From a virus, in the IMG/VR virus record IMGVR_UViG_3300031973_000209, positions 1 to 20,148 of that record: a DNA stretch of 20,148 nucleotides. One strand, 5' to 3'. A model generated the notes under the pieces. That model saw nothing but the letters and a program-made list of their open reading frames with translations, did no database searches and was not told the origin of the DNA. Numbering within the stretch: the stretch's first letter is position 1; each line of letters starts with the position of its first letter. The position numbers and the translations under genes are program-made. Positions 14,925-20,148 of this stretch are shown piece after piece.

Positions 14925-15069
14925 TACCCTTTCCTTTCTTCTTCTTAGGCTTGAACTTACCTTTCTTTTCCGACATCTGCTTATAGACCTTGGGATCTAT
15001 AGTAGACTTCTTCTTAGAGCGTGATGTCCCAGCTTTCTTTCTTTTATTTATATTTCTATACAAGCTCAC
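14905..15069 (-). CDS. 54-aa lysine-rich protein, GTG start
   Basis: Short gene with a GTG start overlapping the preceding stop as GTGA, and GGGAG upstream. It reads VSLYRNINKRKKAGTSRSKK, then KSTIDPKVYKQMSEKKGKFK and ends in PKKKKGKGNAKKSK. I count 20 Lys and 3 Arg against 2 acidic residues. Without this gene there would be a ~140-base hole in an otherwise packed operon, the four-base overlap at its start and the 20-base overlap with the next ATG are typical of coupled phage genes, and the reading frame is uninterrupted. Function unknown. Likely a nucleic-acid-binding or scaffold-interacting virion component. It has no ATG, so start-codon-strict gene callers may miss it. Confidence 0.7.
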   Translation of the reverse strand: MSLYRNINKRKKAGTSRSKKKSTIDPKVYKQMSEKKGKFKPKKKKGKGNAKKSK

Positions 15070-15278
15070 TTCTTCTCCCACTTTTCTCTTTCGATACGCC
15101 TAAGTTCATCCCATTCGAATTGAGCTGATTCGTAAGCTTCTTTTGCTTCCTCTTTAGTAGAGAACACATTAACCAAAAGATTCATTGTTCCTTTGCGAAT
15201 TACAGCCCACCAACGGTTAGGTGAATGTTCCCAATACCCAGAGCCGTTAGCTAACTGCATTCCTTTTTTATTTTCCAC
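15066..15278 (-). CDS. Small hypothetical phage protein (70 aa), GTG start
   Basis: The gene begins with GTG two bases after the stop of the 176-aa gene and ends in a GTGA overlap with the 54-aa gene. The protein has a compact alpha/beta look: GYWEHSPNRWWAVIRKGTMN, a strand LLVNVFSTKEEAKEAYESAQ, and a final charged helix (RRIEREKWEKK). The 'W-x-A-x-I-x-x-x-x-x-L-x-V-x-x-x-x-x-x-E-E-A' layout resembles the small AP2-like or integrase N-terminal DNA-binding folds that read a strand then a helix, but I cannot establish this. Function unknown; operon context links it to head assembly. Confidence 0.7.
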   Translation of the reverse strand: MENKKGMQLANGSGYWEHSPNRWWAVIRKGTMNLLVNVFSTKEEAKEAYESAQFEWDELRRIEREKWEKK

Positions 15279-15280
15279 GA

Positions 15281-15811
15281 TTACATTCTCGCTGCAAAGA
15301 GATCATCCATCTCTTCATCTGACATAGCTGCATCTTCTGCCATAGCTTCTTCCATTGGCTCTTCTTCTGGCTCTGTCTCAGGTGGGTTCTGTAGAAAAGA
15401 TTTAAAATTTCTATCATTAGCCAACTTAGTCAACTTACCAGCCAACATCATAATAGCTCTATCGTCATTGATATCTTCCATAAGAAAATCATTTTCTTCA
15501 TCGATAACATCGTAGTCAACAGCCATATTGACAGCACCTTGAAACATAGCTAGGATACGAACAAAGTCGCCAGGAAAGCTAGTTACACGATCAGAGAACT
15601 GTGGGTAGTTAGGCTCTTGATCGAAGGCAGGTAGTAATTTATTTGTTGCATCTACTAAGCGGTTCATAGCATTAGCAGAGAAGTCTCCCATAGGAGCCAT
15701 TTGTGCAAACATTTCATCTTCAGATTGTTCAGCTTCTGCAATTACCACTTCCATTTCCATCGCTGGTTGTGCTTCTGCATCAGGCATTTTATTTTTATAT
15801 TCCATAGCCAT
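15281..15811 (-). CDS. Acidic hypothetical virion/assembly protein
   Basis: 176 residues, strongly acidic at both ends: the N-terminal ~35 residues (many Glu, Met, Ala) and the C-terminal ~35 (ETEPEEEPMEEAMAEDAAMS is part). The middle (~45-140) is more ordinary and helical, with NRLVDATNKLLPAF and FVRILAMFQGAVNMA. GGAGGG lies five bases before ATG 15811, and the gap to the preceding gene is 11 bases. Not recognised as any named family. It stands next to two very basic small proteins, so charge pairing or a chaperone role in head assembly is possible but untested. Confidence 0.72.
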   Translation of the reverse strand: MAMEYKNKMPDAEAQPAMEMEVVIAEAEQSEDEMFAQMAPMGDFSANAMNRLVDATNKLLPAFDQEPNYPQFSDRVTSFPGDFVRILAMFQGAVNMAVDYDVIDEENDFLMEDINDDRAIMMLAGKLTKLANDRNFKSFLQNPPETEPEEEPMEEAMAEDAAMSDEEMDDLFAARM

Positions 15812-15822
15812 AAGGCCCTCCG

Positions 15823-16365
15823 TTAGTGTTTTATTGAATCATCATATACTTTGTCTAAAGTTCCATCGACTGCATCTTTTGCAGACCAAGTTTCCATAAC
15901 AGCGTCTTCCTTGCTAACACCAGAATCAACAAGTGATTGGTATTTGTTCTCAAGATTACTTTGCTGTTGTATTTTTGTTTTTCTTTCATTAGTCGCATCC
16001 TCGAACCACTTATCTCCACCTAGATCTGAAAGAGGAACGAAGCCTGACTTGTCCATTATTTTTCTTTCTTCCATTCTAGACTTCACATACTTACCTAAAG
16101 AAGCAGAGAAGTAACCTCTAGCATCGCAGCCAGAGCCTGTAGATTCTCCTTGTATACCAAATGATCTAGGCAACTGCTTGTGGATATTCTCGGAACCACA
16201 GCCTACAATTTGCTCACCTGATTCAAAGTCACACCACAGTTCTTCTTGACCGCAGTACTTGGCACTATCCATATAAGTTTCTTTTGTTTCTGGATTGTAC
16301 TTGGTTCTCTCAAACGCTTCACCTTCTGAACCGCAGTCCCCACATTTATATTTAAAAAATGGCAT
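15823..16365 (-). CDS. FmdB-like zinc-ribbon phage protein
   Basis: 180 residues. The N-terminus FFKYKCGDCGSEGEAFE has a CxxC pair (C8, C11), and a second half-site VGCGSENIHKQL (C56) with further Cys at 38 and 45 could complete a zinc ribbon of the FmdB/zinc-ribbon type. Residues ~83-112 (ARGYFSASLGKYVKSRMEER, then KIMDKSGFVPLSD) match a segment I know from zinc-ribbon proteins encoded beside phage portal genes. The C-terminal ~65 residues are a charged helix. ATG shares one base with the portal stop (TAATG) and has GGGAGAG upstream, so it is coupled to portal translation. Exact role unknown; a head or packaging accessory is likely. Confidence 0.75.
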   Translation of the reverse strand: MPFFKYKCGDCGSEGEAFERTKYNPETKETYMDSAKYCGQEELWCDFESGEQIVGCGSENIHKQLPRSFGIQGESTGSGCDARGYFSASLGKYVKSRMEERKIMDKSGFVPLSDLGGDKWFEDATNERKTKIQQQSNLENKYQSLVDSGVSKEDAVMETWSAKDAVDGTLDKVYDDSIKH

Positions 16366-18014
16366 TATGCTCTCCCACCCCTTTGCATTAACATCTGACT
16401 TAACTGCTCAGCAGGTAGCTCTCCTGCAGGGCCTATATCGCCTTCTGGAGGCAGTTCTCCTGCAGCTCCTTGTGGTAACCCTCCTGCGGCTTGAGGAGCC
16501 GCTTCAGGTGTATCCATGAAGCTCTTAGGCAGGTCATACAGTCTGATGATTTCTTCTTTTATTTTCTCTGCTGGTACACCCAACTGCATAAGCTGAGGTG
16601 CCAACATAATTAAGTTATTCTTCTTGATAGAATCTGATAACGGTGTAGAGGATTGGTCCAGTGCTACAATTTTAAACTTTGCATCTAGATCTTCTACGGT
16701 GATAATCTTCGGCATATCATCTATCTCAATAGTAGCTGTCTCACCTTCTTCGCAAAGCAAAGATACAGTTCTTAGATAAGCTCTGGCTAGAAGTTCAATA
16801 GAATTATCTTTTTCTCTTGCTAACTTTCCAATCTCTGACGCACTGTATTGAGCTAAAGCAGTAATCTCTGTAGCGGTTGCTTTAGTAGCTTCACCTCTAG
16901 AGAATGGAGCAAGGATAGATCCTCTGTTTATATCTGCTTCAATCTGTCCTAAGTACCTGTCAAAATTTGTAGAAATAGATTCTACACCAATAGGCTGGAT
17001 AATACCAGCAAGTGATTGTTCATCTACAGGTATCATAGCTCCATCAATACCAGCAGTAATAGCTGCTAAGGCTTCAGGATCTAAAGTTCCTTCTTTGTAT
17101 AAGTATTGTCTGGAATCCCTACGTATAGAATTAGCCCAGTAAGTCCTAAGAATATTCTTTTCAAAAAACTGGTCATATACCCTTGCCACAGCTGAGAGAC
17201 CACACATAGGTCTCTCTGGTTTTCTAGCAAAATAAATAGGGCAAAGAGGAGATAGTGGTTTGTCATCATAGGTTCTCAAAGGTATTTCAGATTTTTCTAG
17301 TAGCTTGTCGCCATCAGAATAGTTAGGGGACCAGATGTACAGATGATCATAGGAGAAGTCATACAGCTCAACCACTTGAATGTACAGGTATTCTTCAGGT
17401 AAATTATTTATCTTTCCATTGTATGCAGCGTTGTTGTCTGTGTCGAAGTAATCTACTTTAGGAATAGCCGAGAACTTTTTGTTCCCAAACTTCTGCTTAG
17501 CTTCTGCAACTGTAAGGTAGTATACGTGGCCACAGAAACGCTGTGAATCCCAAGAAGAAGCGTCCATATCTGTTATCACTTCCCAAGGTGGCAAAGCCTT
17601 TATAGCTACCTTCTCAAGCATATCCTCTGACTTAGCATCGGATAATTTTAAAAAAGAATTAGGGTAGATTAGTGCAAGCCTTGATGCAATTTCAATCTGT
17701 TCTCTTTTCTCGAATAGAAATCTGTTGACTACTTCCTGTGCCATTGAAGCATTACCAGAAGTCATACTTGGATCTTTGCCTACAGCTACTGCAGGAGATC
17801 TAGAAAATAAACTTGCGATGAATCCTTCGATGTAAGAAAAGCAATCTGCAGTTTCTACACGGATCATACTGTCGTCTACTTGTTGTCCTTCCCAGAACTT
17901 ATTCTCATAAGAATTTTTAAATCTCTTTAGCTGTGGCCTAAGATGATCAAAGTATTCTTCGTGTTCTGTAAGGATGGTTCTGATTAGCTGTACAGCCTGT
18001 TCTATAGTTCTCAT
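16365..18014 (-). CDS. Portal protein
   Basis: 549 residues, the usual size for a podovirus portal. It forms the dodecameric ring at one capsid vertex through which DNA is packed and ejected. Visible pattern: N-terminal helices with LRPQLKRFKNSYENKFWEG; a central domain with LPPWEVITDMDASSWDS; the PLSPLCPIYFARKPERPMCG bend; then the conserved EATKATATEITALAQYSASE segment followed by IGKLAREKDNSIELLARAYL, which is the stem/crown helix signature in this family. The last ~45 residues are Gly/Pro/Ala-rich (GGLPQGAAGELPPEGD). The start ATG at 18014 follows GAGGGA. Its leader contains the recurrent ACTTTTTA/AT-rich element, overlapping the 35-base gap after terminase. Confidence 0.9.
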   Translation of the reverse strand: MRTIEQAVQLIRTILTEHEEYFDHLRPQLKRFKNSYENKFWEGQQVDDSMIRVETADCFSYIEGFIASLFSRSPAVAVGKDPSMTSGNASMAQEVVNRFLFEKREQIEIASRLALIYPNSFLKLSDAKSEDMLEKVAIKALPPWEVITDMDASSWDSQRFCGHVYYLTVAEAKQKFGNKKFSAIPKVDYFDTDNNAAYNGKINNLPEEYLYIQVVELYDFSYDHLYIWSPNYSDGDKLLEKSEIPLRTYDDKPLSPLCPIYFARKPERPMCGLSAVARVYDQFFEKNILRTYWANSIRRDSRQYLYKEGTLDPEALAAITAGIDGAMIPVDEQSLAGIIQPIGVESISTNFDRYLGQIEADINRGSILAPFSRGEATKATATEITALAQYSASEIGKLAREKDNSIELLARAYLRTVSLLCEEGETATIEIDDMPKIITVEDLDAKFKIVALDQSSTPLSDSIKKNNLIMLAPQLMQLGVPAEKIKEEIIRLYDLPKSFMDTPEAAPQAAGGLPQGAAGELPPEGDIGPAGELPAEQLSQMLMQRGGRA

Positions 18015-18020
18015 AGGTGT

Positions 18021-18047
18021 TCCCTCATATATATTAAAAAGTAAAAG
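18021..18047 (-). promoter_or_regulatory. Recurrent AT-rich leader motif before portal gene
   Basis: The minus strand reads CTTTTACTTTTTA, then ATATATATGAGGGA. It is nearly identical to the element before the adaptor gene (11495-11520) and similar to the one before the capsid gene (13097-13119). It fills most of the gap after the terminase stop. It may be a late promoter core plus ribosome binding site; no transcription evidence is available from sequence alone. Confidence 0.45.
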
Positions 18048-18049
18048 AC

Positions 18050-19558
18050 TTAGTATCTACGGTGTGCCTTTGTGCCTGCACCAGCTAATTCTTTAATTCT
18101 TTGTGCTTTTCTCTGTAGTATCCAATCTGGTAAATAAGCAGAATCCTTTAGCCTTACTGCATCTAAACACCAACAAGCAAGAGCCAGTGCCATAGCCGAA
18201 TCACTGTGACCTTCTTTAGAAGAATCTAAGAATTTAATTCTTCCTCTGTCATCTGTCTGTATCGTTCTCAGTTCAGCTGCAGTAGTGCTATCTAGTAAAG
18301 AGATCTTACCAGTTTGTATTTCTTTTTTTAATTTCTCGAACAGTAAGGGCTTGGACTTTGCAGTGGTAAGAAAGTCTTTTCCATCTTCTTTCCATATACG
18401 GCTACATCCTTGGTGGCCCAGTTCATTGATTGTTGCCAGTCCATAGTTGTTTGCTTCCACAAGTACTAGGGCGGAATTATACTGTTCAGATATTTCAAAA
18501 ATATATTCTGCTAACTGTATGGGTGTTACCTGATTAGATCTCCACATACACACTGGTACATTCATACGCTTAGACATCACTGTAATTACGCTGTAGTCCC
18601 TTCCTACACCTCCACCTACGTCTACCCCTATGGCATACGCATCAGATTGGTCAGGCTCAGCTATGGTCAGCCATTCCTCTCCATCGTGTGTAATGATCTC
18701 ACAGTCTTGGAAATCTTTAAAAGAAAAGTATGTATTCCCTACTATCCTGTATGCTTCTTCTAATGTAGTAGGATATTCTCTTGTAAATTTCTCTATCCCT
18801 AACTTACCTACTTTACGCCTACGCCAAGTAATCTGTTCTGGCGTTACACCACTTTTTACTAAAGAGGATTCATAGTCAGTTAGATCTTTGGCTGGTACCT
18901 CCGAAGTGTATTCCTCGTGTTCATACCAAGGAAAAAATAAATAATTCCATTGTGCTTGCTTTAGCTCGTAGGTCTTAATCTCTTTGTGCAGGCAGTCATT
19001 GTAGTAGTTGGCTGTAGATTCTATTATAATTTGTCCATCATTTACTGCGGCTAATGCTGTAGCCTTTAGTTCTTCTGGGTCATCAGCGAACGCATATTCC
19101 GATATATGGATCTTTGTAGCTGTGAAGGAGCGTAACCCTCCCTGCTGTGTTGCAGCGGCTGCTATGATGCGTCCTCCGCCTTCAAATGCAAGCTGTGTAG
19201 TATTGTCCACCTCAAGTGGACGCTGTAGTGCAGTGGGTAAAGAATAATAAAAGTTCTTGTGCATCTTCAGGATCTGCTTAGAGGATTCCAATTTATAACT
19301 TAAGATAGCATAAGTCACTGGTTCATCAGAGCGGTAAGCTAAGGCAAACAGATAAGCTGACCAGAAGGTAGTGCTACCCATCTGTCTAGCTTTTAAAATT
19401 AAAATATCCTCACCAGTCTCTGCAGCTTCCAGCATACGTTTCTGTTCAGCATTGAGCTGAAACTGTTGTTGCTTTCCGTGCTTATTGATGATGGTAAGTT
19501 TCTCTATAAATTCTTCTAGCGGCATTTGCTGAATAATTTCTAAAAGTTCTTTGTCCAT
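18050..19558 (-). CDS. terL: Terminase large subunit (ATPase and nuclease)
   Basis: 502 residues, the DNA-packaging motor. ATPase domain: a non-classical Walker A, ARQMGSTT (57-64), with the Lys displaced from the standard GKS/T place as in many phage terminases; Walker B/catalytic Glu in KIHISEYA (E154); coupling motif IIIESTAN (178-184). RNase-H-like nuclease domain: D313 in YAIGVDVGGGVGRDYS, E368 in LVEANNYG and D453 in HSDSAMALA are the expected metal-binding acids. It cuts concatemeric DNA and pumps it through the portal. The ATG shares one base with the small terminase stop (TAATG), so the two subunits are coupled. Confidence 0.95.
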   Translation of the reverse strand: MDKELLEIIQQMPLEEFIEKLTIINKHGKQQQFQLNAEQKRMLEAAETGEDILILKARQMGSTTFWSAYLFALAYRSDEPVTYAILSYKLESSKQILKMHKNFYYSLPTALQRPLEVDNTTQLAFEGGGRIIAAAATQQGGLRSFTATKIHISEYAFADDPEELKATALAAVNDGQIIIESTANYYNDCLHKEIKTYELKQAQWNYLFFPWYEHEEYTSEVPAKDLTDYESSLVKSGVTPEQITWRRRKVGKLGIEKFTREYPTTLEEAYRIVGNTYFSFKDFQDCEIITHDGEEWLTIAEPDQSDAYAIGVDVGGGVGRDYSVITVMSKRMNVPVCMWRSNQVTPIQLAEYIFEISEQYNSALVLVEANNYGLATINELGHQGCSRIWKEDGKDFLTTAKSKPLLFEKLKKEIQTGKISLLDSTTAAELRTIQTDDRGRIKFLDSSKEGHSDSAMALALACWCLDAVRLKDSAYLPDWILQRKAQRIKELAGAGTKAHRRY

Positions 19559-19833
19559 TATCCAGCCTTCTTTAACCAGTCCTTCACTTCATTAATCTGC
19601 TCTTTGCTATCCGCACCTTTTGCAGCATCTAACTTCTGCAGTGAATCTAACATTGATACGATGTGGTTACCAGAAAAGGTTTTAAGTTCTCCATCTTGCC
19701 TAAGTTCGTGTACAGAATGCGATAAGAAAGCCCAGTATAAATCTTCTAAAGATCTGTTTTCAACGGCCTTCTGGATGATTGTGGTAGTTTTCTTTGGTCT
19801 ACCACCTAAGTTTTTTTGTTTAGAATTTGCCAT
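19558..19833 (-). CDS. Putative terminase small subunit
   Basis: 91 residues beginning MANSKQKNLGGRPKKTTTII, the basic N-terminal 'GGRPKK' start that is frequent in phage small terminases. The rest is helical and charged (DLYWAFLSHSVHELRQDG, HIVSMLDSLQKLDAAKGADS). It would recognise the packaging site and load the large subunit. Support comes mainly from position directly before terL with a one-base overlap, and from size and basic start. I cannot confirm an HTH fold. AGGAGG stands seven bases before the ATG, the strongest SD in the window. It is the first gene after the terminator at 19912-19948 and so the likely first gene of the late transcript. Confidence 0.7.
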   Translation of the reverse strand: MANSKQKNLGGRPKKTTTIIQKAVENRSLEDLYWAFLSHSVHELRQDGELKTFSGNHIVSMLDSLQKLDAAKGADSKEQINEVKDWLKKAG

Positions 19834-19866
19834 AGTATCCTCCTGGTATAATAGGGTTAGGGCAAA

Positions 19867-19881
19867 GTTTTTAGTAAAAAC
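19867..19881. other. Dyad GTTTTTA-G-TAAAAAC (possible operator)
   Basis: Seven-base arms are exact inverted repeats around one central base. Two more outer bases on each side are paired beyond a single mismatch. Symmetry of this kind in front of a late operon and next to a helix-turn-helix gene suggests a protein-binding site. Confidence 0.5.
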
Positions 19882-19890
19882 CTTTCGTGT

Positions 19891-19907
19891 TCTCTACAGT
19901 ATCGAGA
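19891..19907 (+). repeat. Recurrent 17-nt dyad motif, copy 2 (TCTCTACAGTATCGAGA)
   Basis: Identical to 6452-6468. Here it is intergenic, between terminator and small terminase. The outer stem pair differs from copy 1 (T-A in place of C-G) while pairing is kept. Confidence 0.75.
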
Positions 19908-19911
19908 ATGT

Positions 19912-19948
19912 AAAAAAAGAGGCTGATAGCTCTTAACTACCAACCTCT
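19912..19948 (-). terminator. Intrinsic terminator after the helix-turn-helix gene
   Basis: On the minus strand AGAGGTTGGTAG (19948-19937) pairs with CTATCAGCCTCT (19929-19918), 12 pairs with two G-U, around a seven-base loop. It is followed by seven T. This is a textbook rho-independent terminator that separates the upstream module from the packaging operon. Confidence 0.88.
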
Positions 19949-19986
19949 GAAAAAACCCATATGACGATAGGATTTGTTTCTTCTCC

Positions 19987-20148
19987 TTATGTCCAGCTCT
20001 CCTTTAATTTCTTTATTATTCTTTCGTAATGATACTTGATGTTCTGTCTTGTGCAACCTAAGTCTCTTGCAATTGCTGCGTATGATCTTCCGTGTTCTAA
20101 ATGCTGTCTTACTATGTACTGATCTTTTTGTTTTAATGATGCGATCAT
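19987..20148 (-). CDS. Small helix-turn-helix protein (possibly 5' partial)
   Basis: 53 residues from an ATG that coincides with the window edge, so the true start may lie outside. The protein reads MIASLKQKDQYIVRQHLEHG, then RSYAAIARDLGCTRQNIKYH and YERIIKKLKESWT. Residues ~22-48 have the spacing of a helix-turn-helix: helix 'YAAIARDL', turn 'GC', recognition helix 'TRQNIKYHYERIIKKL', similar to region 4 of sigma-70 factors or small phage regulators. Possible role: switch to late transcription, acting at the dyads just downstream. It is followed by a strong terminator, so it ends the upstream transcription unit. DNA binding is inferred from the motif only. Confidence 0.72.
   Translation of the reverse strand: MIASLKQKDQYIVRQHLEHGRSYAAIARDLGCTRQNIKYHYERIIKKLKESWT

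Larger units (their letters stand above)
19834..19911 (-). promoter_or_regulatory. Leader of the packaging operon with two dyads; candidate promoter
   Basis: Between the terminator and the small terminase ATG. It contains a near-perfect dyad, GTTTTTA-G-TAAAAAC (19867-19881), and the hairpin-forming motif TTCTC-N9-GAGAA (19890-19908). On the minus strand a TATTAT (19847-19852) could serve as a -10, but only a poor -35 (TTTACT, spacing about 19) precedes it. A promoter is expected here because an upstream terminator would otherwise silence the operon, but the exact element is uncertain. Confidence 0.45.

Noticed and set aside
19844-19852. Plus-strand extended -10 (TGGTATAAT)
   Set aside because: No -35 at proper spacing (TTGCCA is only 14 bases away), no plus-strand gene to drive, and the sequence overlaps the SD region of the minus-strand gene. 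Kept only as a remote antisense possibility.
19604-19936. 110-aa plus-strand open frame opposite the small terminase
   Set aside because: It crosses the operon leader and part of the terminator, and the minus frame has a strong SD and coupled overlap with terL.
1-20148. tRNA genes, CRISPR arrays, insertion sequences, integrase attachment sites
   Set aside because: I looked for cloverleaf-like arms, regularly spaced repeats, transposase or integrase frames and found none; the 22-bp repeat pair encloses essential capsid genes and no transposase, so I do not call it a mobile element.

Overview
The window is a contiguous block of late (packaging, head, tail, ejection) genes from a tailed bacteriophage. 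All 21 genes I can support lie on the minus strand, so transcription runs from position 20148 toward 1. There is no tape-measure gene, tail-sheath or tail-tube gene. Instead a head-tail adaptor, a tail nozzle and three consecutive large virion proteins appear in the order seen in T7-like phages. This points to short-tailed (podovirus) morphology. Base composition is AT-rich, arginine is mostly AGA, and nearly every gene has a Shine-Dalgarno sequence, so the host uses SD-led translation. I cannot name the host; the gene set resembles environmental podoviruses, but that is an impression and not a database result.

Layout in transcription order. (1) 20148-19987: a small helix-turn-helix gene, possibly cut by the window edge, followed by a strong intrinsic terminator (19912-19948) and a 60-nt leader holding two dyads. 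(2) 19833-16365: putative small terminase, large terminase and portal. (3) 16365-14634: five small genes: a zinc-ribbon protein, an acidic protein, a 70-aa protein, a 54-aa very basic protein with a GTG start, and a 96-aa basic protein. (4) 14613-11578: scaffold, an N-acetylmuramoyl-L-alanine amidase (endolysin-type), major capsid protein and a decoration protein, ending in a terminator hairpin. (5) 11484-7754: head-tail adaptor and tail nozzle. (6) 7757-5638: three overlapping or adjacent genes for 219-243 aa beta-rich proteins that look related. (7) 5538-1: three probable internal virion/ejection proteins of 215, 547 and more than 1077 aa, the last open at the window start.

Genes are packed tightly, often with 1- or 4-nt stop/start overlaps. 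Regulation is therefore concentrated in four gaps: 19834-19986, 13694-13764, 13087-13267 and 5539-5637, plus the terminator gap at 11485-11577. The most striking non-gene structure is a perfect 22-bp inverted repeat, 5581-5602 versus 13742-13763. It lies 8.1 kb apart in two of these gaps, and each copy has a 7-bp-stem hairpin 10-13 nt to its inner side. Because both copies are expected on the same late transcript, they could pair with each other. A second recurrent motif (ACTTTTTA, then an AT-rich tract, then an SD) precedes portal, capsid and adaptor. A third 15-17 nt motif occurs three times. These three are the best candidates for something undescribed; the protein-coding content itself is an ordinary podovirus late module with several uncharacterised small genes.
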